64,000 nucleotides of DNA from Ditylenchus dipsaci (taxonomy: Eukaryota > Nematoda > Chromadorea > Rhabditida > Anguinidae), in the NCBI GenBank assembly GCA_004194705.1, contig SADC01000069.1, positions 124,001 to 188,000 of the forward strand, read 5' to 3'. Positions within the stretch are counted from its first letter, which is position 1, and each line of letters begins with the position of its first letter. A program made the translations under genes and the position numbers. This document shows, piece by piece, positions 57,084 to 64,000 of this stretch. The notes under the pieces were generated by a model, which saw only the letters and a program-made list of their open reading frames with translations, searched no databases and was not told the origin of the DNA.

Positions 57084-58775
57084 ATGGACTGTGACAAAGA
57101 AAACGCGGTATCAGCTATTTTTGAAAAATTTGAACCAATTCATTATACAAAAAAATGTTAGATGCCTTTGTCCAAAATCAACGAGCAAGATGAGCCAATC
57201 CTTCGCGAGAACCCTAATCGCTTCGTCATCTTTCCCATTCAGTACTGGGACATTTGGGCCTTCTACAAGAAGGCGGTTGCGTCTATATGGACAGTGGAGG
57301 AAGTTGACCTTGCCAAGGACACCAAAGACTGGAATAACATGACTGACAGCGAGCGATTCTTTGTCACTCGTGTCCTCGCATTCTTTGCCGCATCAGATGG
57401 TATCGTCAATGAGAATTTGGTGAGTTATTTTCTTTAAAGACATTTCGGTAATATATATTGTCACGGAGCTTTTTTTCTAATTTCAAGGTTCATATTTTGG
57501 TGTTATAAAAAATACCATTTTTTAAAGGGCCTGACCTCTTCCTACTCGGTGGTCCCCGCCAATTCAAAAATTTTCCTTGATCATTGGACTTCTGTACGGA
57601 TTTTTCCGCTAGGTTTCTAACAAAACTAAGCCTAAAATTTGATTTCAGGCCTAGTTTTGTTAGAAACGTGGCGCAAAAATCCGTACAGAAGTCCAATGAT
57701 CAAGGGAAAATTTTTGAATTGGCGGGGACCACCGAGTAGGAAGAGGTCAGGCCCTTTAAATGCCTCACTGGAAAACTCTGATTTTTTGTTTAGGTCGAAC
57801 GATTTGCACAGGAAGTGCAGATTCCAGAAGCCCGGTGTTTCTATGGCTTTCAAATCGCTATTGAAAACATTCATTCGGAGATGTACTCTAAACTGATCGA
57901 AGCCTATGTCAAGGATGCAGATGAGAGGCGAGTTTGTCTTTCAGTTCAATGTAATTGATTAGTTTTTTGTTAAATATTTTTTTAGAAACAAGCTTTTCAA
58001 TGCAATCTTTGAATTTGAGTTCATTAAGAAGAAGGCCGACTGGGCACTGCGTTGGATTGCTAGCAAGGAAGCATCATTCGGAGAGAGGCTTGTTGCATTC
58101 GGTTGGTCTTATTGAATTGTGTTTTTCATAAGAATCATTTTTATAGCTGCTATCGAAGGAATATTCTTCTCAGGTAGTTTTGCTGCTATCTTTTGGTTGA
58201 AGAAGCGGGGTTAATGCCGGGTTTGACGCACAGCAATGAATTAATCTCTAGGGATGAGGTAATATTTCTTTTTCAAACGTTTTAGGAATTTCATCAAAAT
58301 CTAGGGTTTGCACCGAGACTTCGCCTGCCTCCTATTCAAGCACTTAAACCACAAACCAAGTGAGGCAAGAATCCAGGAAATTATCATGGACGCCGTAGAG
58401 ATGAGAAAGTGAGCAATCACAAAGAATTTTGGTTGGACTTAATTAATTACGGCGTTTGTAGGAGTACCTCACAGATGCCTTGCCATGTGCTATGATTGGA
58501 ATGAACTGCAAACTCATGCAGGAATACATTGAGTTTGTGGCGGACCATTTAATGGTAGAGCTCGGTTATGGAAAGGTAGTTTTTTAGAGTTTGCGTATAT
58601 GTTTTGTAAATTTTCTATTTAGATCTACAAAACCAAGAATCCATTTGATTTCATGGAGAACTTGTCCATCCAGGGCAAAACTAATTTTTTCGAAAAGCGT
58701 GTGTCTGAGTACCAGAAAATGGGCGTCATGGGAACCGAGGAAGATCGAGAGTTCTCTTTGAACGCTGATTTCTAA
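57084..58775 (+). CDS. RRM2: Ribonucleoside-diphosphate reductase small subunit
   Basis: The small subunit houses the diiron centre and tyrosyl radical used to reduce ribonucleotides. Exons: 57084-57107 (MDCDKENA, a KEN-box-like start), 57162-57419 ([32 protein letters not shown]), 57794-57927 ([17 protein letters not shown]), 57986-58101 ([18 protein letters not shown]), 58147-58258 ([18 protein letters not shown]), 58305-58408, 58462-58575 ([18 protein letters not shown]) and 58623-58775, ending in FSLNADF, the C-terminal tail that docks on the large subunit. The iron-ligand Glu/His motifs of the family are in place. The intron after 57927 starts GCGAGT (GC-AG). One base is missing near 58210, turning the conserved KKRGLMPG into a stop; another G is probably missing at the 58461 junction. 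Confidence 0.95.
57520..57765. mobile_element. Perfect-hairpin MITE in an RRM2 intron
   Basis: AAAGGGCCTGACCTCTTCC to ATCATTGGACTTCTGTACGG at the left is mirrored almost base for base at the right, around a short centre (AAATTTGATTTC). It would form a hairpin of over 110 bp in the pre-mRNA. Relatives: 556-612 and 16780-16930. Confidence 0.9.
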
Positions 58776-60020
58776 TTTATCTAACCAGTTTAAATAATTT
58801 CTTTAATTTGTCTGTAATTGCTAATTTTAAAGCCTGTCATTAAATGATCTCGGTCGAGATGTTGTGCCTGTAAACTCTTTCGATAAATAAACTCATTTCT
58901 TCATGGATGTTAGTGAACCATGGGCTTTCAATTTAGCATTTACGGAAATTGAAGCAGTAGGAGACGCTTTTTGATCAAAACAATTTAGTGGTCCACCGGA
59001 ACTGTGTCAAAAGTTACAGACCCGAAAAAAAGTTACGAAATACCCACAGCTAATTTTAGTTTAGTGGTACACCACAAAATGCCACTGGATTGCCAGTAAT
59101 TACCACTAGATTGCCACCAAAGTTGTCAAATCCAGTGGTAATCCAGTGGATTACCACTGGACTCAGCTAGAATTCAGTGGTAATCCAGTGTATTACCACT
59201 GTCTCACATGCCTAAGTGGCATTCCAGTGGCACTTAGTGGTTTCCCAGTGGCACTTTGTGGCGTACCACTGGATTGAACTGACGTAGCGTGGTGTTTTCA
59301 TAATTTAAAACGCATGCTGCGGTTTTTGAACTGGAATTTTCTTTAATATTAAATTGCGGTTGACCAATCGGTCCTTATTAACACTCGAACACGCGAGCGG
59401 CACTTTAGGTCCGTTGCAATCAGAATTTCATGGTGATCATTTTAAATAAATACACTATAATTATAACTACAAATACATCATTTTGAATTCCGCTCAAGAC
59501 GAAAAGTATTTGAATCCTTAAAAAAATATAAAATTTTTAATTTAAATATTTATTGTCTTGAGCGGAATTCAAAATTGAAAGTATATTTCTACTTTAAAGA
59601 GCATTTTTATAAGCAATTTGACTACGCTAAACACGAATCCGGCGTCAGATATGTTAGTTTGACTAGAAAAGACAGAGTTTCACGTCAAAATGGTTTTAGG
59701 ATAAATTTTTTGATTTTCTTTGGACTTTTGCTTAACACTCCAAAACTCGTATTTTCAATTTCTTCGAAGCTATATGTGGTGCAGTTTTTCTTGCTCTGTA
59801 GAATGATGTATAACAACAACCGAACGAACCGCCTTGACACACCTATTTTTGCATTTCCAAGTGACAACAACGGTTTTTGAAAAATGACATGATTTTTCTT
59901 TTGCCCGAAAATCTGAAATTTAAACCCGTAAATGTCTAAGGGGTTAGGGTTAACACATTTAATTTAATTTAAAATTTCAAAATTTAAATTAACGCCCTTT
60001 GAATTTTTTCAAGGAAAAAG
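58776..60020. other. Gene-free interval with a CCAGTGG array
   Basis: At 59051-59275 units such as CCAGTGGTAATCCAGTGG alternate with their complements, and the ends (AGTGGTACACCAC and GTGGCGTACCACT) are inverted. This is another array-ended palindrome. 59460-59580 has a GAATTCCGCTCAAGAC repeat in both orientations (TTGTCTTGAGCGGAATTC). No exon was seen. Confidence 0.55.
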
Positions 60021-61141
60021 GGCTGTACACCGAAATGTAAGCGCCAATTCGGTAAGAGGTCGTTTTGGTAAGAAGTCGTTTTGGTAAGAAATTTTTTAGT
60101 AAGAATTGTCTTGGTAAGAAACTTTCTGGTAAGAAATTTTTTGGTAAGAGGTCGTTTTGGTGAGAAATTTTTGGGTAATCTGTTTTTTGGTAAGAAATTT
60201 TTTGGTACGTGGTTTTTTCGGTAAGAAACTTAAGAGTTTTCGTAGAATCAATTATCTCTCAATACTCAAAAAATACCATACAAAACCTTATTTTACTATT
60301 ATTATACCATCTTCACCATGCCCGAATTAGTCCAGAAAACAGGTTTCGGAACATGGAAAACGTAAAAAAAATTTCTCCAAGTGGACGACCGCTGGTTGGT
60401 TCAGACTGAAAAATTTAAATTCCTGCAAAATTTTCTCAAAACCGAGGTTGATGGTTCGAACCCCTGGGGCTGCAAAGAATACTATCCAGGTGGTTTGGGT
60501 ACTATTCGGTATGGACCAATCCTTATGGATCAATTCGGTGTCGATCAATTTGCTTAACGCCCGTAAATGGATATCCACCTGGACCAGGGGTACCTACCCA
60601 TGATTTTGGGGTCGGTAGGTGAAATCGGGATTTTGGTCTTATCAAACCTGATTTCCCGCAAGATTTTACATACGATAGCATTGTTTACCTTTAATTTCAC
60701 AAATTTTTATTTTTCAGGTCCTCCAGGTGGATATCCACCTGGCCAGATGGAACCCACTCCAGGTATTGGGACTTCGGTCGGTGAAATCAAGATTTCCGTC
60801 TTAACAAACCTAATTCCCCACACTTTTTCACATACGATCGCATGGTTTGTTTTTGAATTTCGGAGAGATTTAATTTATAATCATCTAGGTGGATATCCAC
60901 CTGGTCAGGTGGTACCTACCCAGGTTTTGGGGTTTTGGTGTGGGAAATCGTGAATTTTGTCTTGAAAAACACAATTCCTCACACATTTTTTTGCATATGA
61001 TAAGATGGTTTGTTTTTAAAATTTGAAAACTATTAATTTTCAGGCCAACCTATAACCACGTACCAAAAAGTTTCTTACCAAATCGACTTCTTACCAAAAC
61101 GACCTCTTACCAAATTGGCGCTTATATTTCGGTGTACAGCC
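60021..61141. mobile_element. Foldback element with GGTAAGAAATTTTTT arrays
   Basis: The ends are GGCTGTACACCGAAAT and ATTTCGGTGTACAGCC. Inside come arrays of TTGGTAAGAAGTCG-like units, inverted at the right (CGACTTCTTACCAA). The 7-bp duplication GAAAAAG lies at 60014-60020 and 61142-61148. It is inserted in a copy of the abundant palindromic repeat (flanks match its AAGGGCTGTA landmark and its CCATGTTTTTCAACT landmark at about 61218). Confidence 0.85.
60565..61045 (+). repeat. Three tandem units of about 165 bp with GGTGGATATCCACC
   Basis: Each unit opens with the perfect palindrome GGTGGATATCCACC (first copy diverged at its left edge) followed by CTGG, a TACC-containing stretch and GGGGT, and runs through AAATCNNGATTTTGTCTTA-like sequence to the next. 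A single related copy is at about 31073 inside the FUBP intron element. It forms the core of the foldback element at 60021-61141. Confidence 0.75.
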
Positions 61142-61299
61142 GAAAAAGGACATTATATTCAGAATGAGGGGCCAATTTATGGCAAAAAAAAGTAAATGTT
61201 TGTATTCTTTCTCTCTTACCATGTTTTTCAACTCGGGCTGTGGCAAAAATATGTCATGGGCTTCAAGAACTTATGTATGAATCCAAACTTAATTATTAT

Positions 61300-62060
61300 A
61301 CAACCAGCGTACACCTACACCTACACATACACTTGAAATGAAACATACCCTACACCTACACCTACTGTTTGGCATACTGTACGATTACAGAACGTTTAAG
61401 TGTTAGCGTACTGTTTGCCGTACTGTACGGTACAAAGTGTTTATCGTACTGTTTGGGAAACTGTTCGTTAAGTGTTTAGCGTACAGTTTGTCGTACTGTT
61501 TTCTATACGGATCAAATTGAAAACAACCCTCTAAAGTCTGAATTTCGCCCTCTAATTTCTGAATTCTGCCCTCTAATTTTTAAAAACTGGTTTTCTCTGT
61601 GGAGTTGTTAGGGTTGTTTAGAGTTGTTTAGCTCCATAGAGTTGTTTAGCTCCCCTCATACTCCCGCGGAGCTACCGGTCACTGGTCAAGAGTCAAATAC
61701 CCCGAAAGCCACGGGTCACATACGTTTTTTTTATTTTGTCAATACATCTAAGGATAAATCGACTCTGCTCTACACGATAGAGGTAAAATAAAAACTTTAT
61801 AGATAGACAAAAATAATTTTTCGGCGACCCGCGGCCCAAATTCGCCCATTTGACCCGCGGTCATTGACCTGCAGGTCCGACAAAAAATGAGCTTGAACAA
61901 TATTGCGGAAAATCTGTTATTCCTATGTTGTAGAGCAGAGTCAATTTTCTTACGAATCTGTTGAAAGCGGTGAAAAATGATGGGAGCTGAGATAGAAACA
62001 AAAAAGTGTTTTTAAAATTGACTTGTGACCCGCGGACTATGAGGGGAGCCTTAAAAAAAA
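61300..62060. repeat. CTACAC array, GTACTGTTTG array and a decayed palindrome
   Basis: 61310-61370 is an ACCTACACCTACAC array. 61365-61515 is a degenerate array of CGTACTGTTTG / AAGTGTTTAGCGTAC units. 61640-62053 is a diverged relative of the POLE3-intron MITE with ends AGCTCCCCTCATACTCC and its complement. No gene is visible, and 62061-62700 also holds nothing recognisable. Confidence 0.6.
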
Positions 62061-62707
62061 CAACGAATCAGAAACTACTAACAAATTACTGCATTGCGAA
62101 AAGCAAAAGTAAGGTAACTTCCTTGCAAGATTATTTTGAACTTATTTGAAGATCATTCACAATAAAGCTGAGCGCCATTTTATTCAGTGCTTTAAACTGG
62201 AAAAACCTAGTTTTGCCGTACCCGGTTTTCTGGCTCCGTTAATTTGCCAAAAATCTAACCGGATTGGTTAACCGAAACCATCCAACCCTTGTTTTGAGTA
62301 CCAAAATAAAGATTTTGACGTAAACTCTTAAAAATTCTGAAGATTTCGAGTCTTAAATAAAAGACAAGTCTTTAAATGAAGGACGTTTTGGAGCCCTGCT
62401 ATCAAAATAAAGGGAAACCAACACAAATGCTGGTTTTTAGTTTTATATCGCCTAAACCTCTACCAGTTATGTTTTTTGTCAATGCGTTTAGGGACTTTTT
62501 AAAGTCAGAATTTCATGGGGAACCAGATAGACATTTTTCCACACCAAAATCACTTCACAGAAGAAGGTAGCTAGCAAAGTGCTGACGGAGGAAGAAAAAA
62601 TTATCTTCGGGGCAAAGCTTTTTTCGCAGCTAAAAAGCTTCTTTTGCCGCTAATCGTACAAACGAGTATTTCTCGGTCTTTTTCTAATTGTAAATTTTTT
62701 TTTTTAC

Positions 62708-63091
62708 TAGGATTGGGCAATTTACCGGTAAAATACTTTTGGAGTAATTAACCGAGTAATACTTGTTAATTACTCGAAGATATGCTAAATACTACTGCTA
62801 AAAATGTCAGGTCGCGACACGGCTTAGTAAATCAAACGGCCAAAAGAGTCAAACACAGTAAAAAACAAGTGATAGACACCAAGCGAGCGATAAAATACGA
62901 GACAGACGACCGTACCACATAAACAAAATAATTCGAAATGAAAACTCTGATCTCTAACTGAGATCTCTCCCTATATCTTTACGACAGTTCGAAAAGTATT
63001 TGTCCGATTTTTTGTTGCCGGTCAAATACTCGAAGTAATTAGCAGTAATTAGCGAGTAATTACTCGGTTAATTACTCGTTGGCCAACCCTA
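62708..63091. mobile_element. hAT-like MITE with AATTACTCG words
   Basis: The ends are TAGGATTGGGCAA and TTGGCCAACCCTA, with flanks TTTTTTAC / ATTTTTAC (7 of 8). The interior near both ends consists of TAATTACTCGG-type words in both orientations, the same design as the 47223 element. Confidence 0.75.
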
Positions 63092-63550
63092 ATTTTTACT
63101 TTATTTTTGATAGCAGGGCTCCAAAAAGTCCTTTATTTAAGACTTGTCTTTTTTTTGAGACTCGAAATCTTCAAAATGTTCAAGATTTTAATGATTAATT
63201 GATTTAAATTGGCACTTTTTGAACAAATGTCTTCTATTTTAAAATTTTGAATTTCGAGCCTTGTTTGATAGTCATTTGATAAAATCGCAAAATTAAGGCA
63301 GTTGCTGACAGTGAAGCATTGCTGGGAATGATACTTTCTAGAAAAATCCCGTCCAAAAAGTCATGTTGTATTAGCTAAAGATCGTAGAGCGCTGCAAAAT
63401 TTTAATCTTTATCGTGCACAATTTCAATAGAACGTTGAATATTTTTCCAATTTGCTAATGCACTTGCGTAAAACATTTGGCGCATAATTTTTTTGCAGTT
63501 TACTATTATTAAAATTTCGGCGCTACTTCGATATCTGACAAATCTCTATA

Positions 63551-63686
63551 CAGTCGAACCTCGATAAGCCGACACCCCAGGGACCAAACTCAGGGTGTCG
63601 GCTTATCGGGTGTCGTTTTCCTTAAAGTGTCGAGTACCTGGCCAAATCAGGTGTCGACAAGGTGTCGGCTTATCGAGGTTCGACTG
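63551..63686. mobile_element. pogo/Tc-like MITE with TA TSD
   Basis: 136 bp with ends CAGTCGAACCTCGATAAGCC and the exact complement, flanked by TA on both sides. The internal word GGTGTCGGCTTATCG is repeated. The remaining sequence to 64000 shows no gene. Confidence 0.88.
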
Positions 63687-64000
63687 TATAGTATTTGGAA
63701 TATCTTTCTCCGTCACGTTTTTGATCAATCGGCTTTTATCGGAGTCTTTCATACTAAGTTGGACAAACTCAACGTTACGTTATACAGCAAGATTTTGGCT
63801 ACATTTTGAGCTGTTGAACGATTCATTAGAGCAATTATTCAGCGACGAGTATCAATTTTAAGCCTATAGATAATAAAATAGGGTTTTCATGCAGAATTTG
63901 CACTTTTTGAGCACATTCTTGGATTTTTTCTAAATTTTTAGTTCCCAGTCAGAAGAAACTCAACGTTAAGTTGTAGAGAAACGCTTTAACTACATTCCAA

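Noticed and set aside
23730..58462. Programmed ribosomal frameshifting in conserved genes
   Set aside because: Break sites share no heptamer or stimulatory structure and lie mostly at G/C runs; missing bases in the assembly explain them better.
61300..61520. Telomere-like repeat
   Set aside because: ACCTACACCTACAC and GTACTGTTTG units are irregular and unlike TTAGGC or TTAGGG; the region is interstitial.

Overview
The window is nuclear DNA of an invertebrate animal: AT-rich, with spliced genes, many short introns (about 32-60 nt) and 3' splice sites of the TTTCAG / TTTTAG type. Two introns use GC-AG ends. The gene set (RNA polymerase II subunit Rpb7, CDC73/parafibromin, a four-KH FUBP-type protein, an EH-domain adaptor, POLE3, ribonucleotide reductase small subunit, a globin with long extensions) is metazoan. 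The splice consensus, the CDC73 N-terminus and the extended globin lean towards a nematode, but the species is not identified.

Layout. 1-3.6 kb: POLR2G, split by a 1.8-kb insertion carrying a dead Ulp1/SENP-like protease. 5.0-7.0 kb: a secreted cysteine-rich protein (+) and a small lysine-rich secreted protein (-). 8.9-11.8 kb: two diverged tandem units of an unrecognised gene, then an intact 196-aa coiled-coil gene. 12-19 kb: mostly palindromic repeats plus one small unrecognised gene. 19.0-22.1 kb: a complete globin gene. 23.5-28.2 kb: CDC73 (-), divergent from FUBP (+, 29.5-37.0 kb). 37-46 kb: repeats without a recognised gene. 46.2-50.1 kb: EH-domain endocytic adaptor (-). 50.9-53.2 kb: an acidic protein (-) and POLE3 (-). 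53-57 kb: stacked transposons. 57.1-58.8 kb: RRM2-type ribonucleotide reductase. 59-64 kb: repeats.

The host genes show no operon. By family role they are unrelated housekeeping genes: transcription (POLR2G, CDC73, FUBP), DNA synthesis and chromatin (POLE3, RRM2), endocytosis (EH adaptor), haem binding (globin).

The dominant theme is the mobile fraction, which is almost entirely non-autonomous and palindromic. Three architectures recur: hAT-like palindromes with 8-bp target duplications, pogo/Tc-like palindromes with TA duplications, and foldback elements whose inverted termini are tandem arrays of 12-20-bp units, with a different unit in each family. Several carry exact target duplications and are nested up to three deep. 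About a dozen single-base frame breaks in essential genes look like uncorrected assembly indels and affect any automated annotation.
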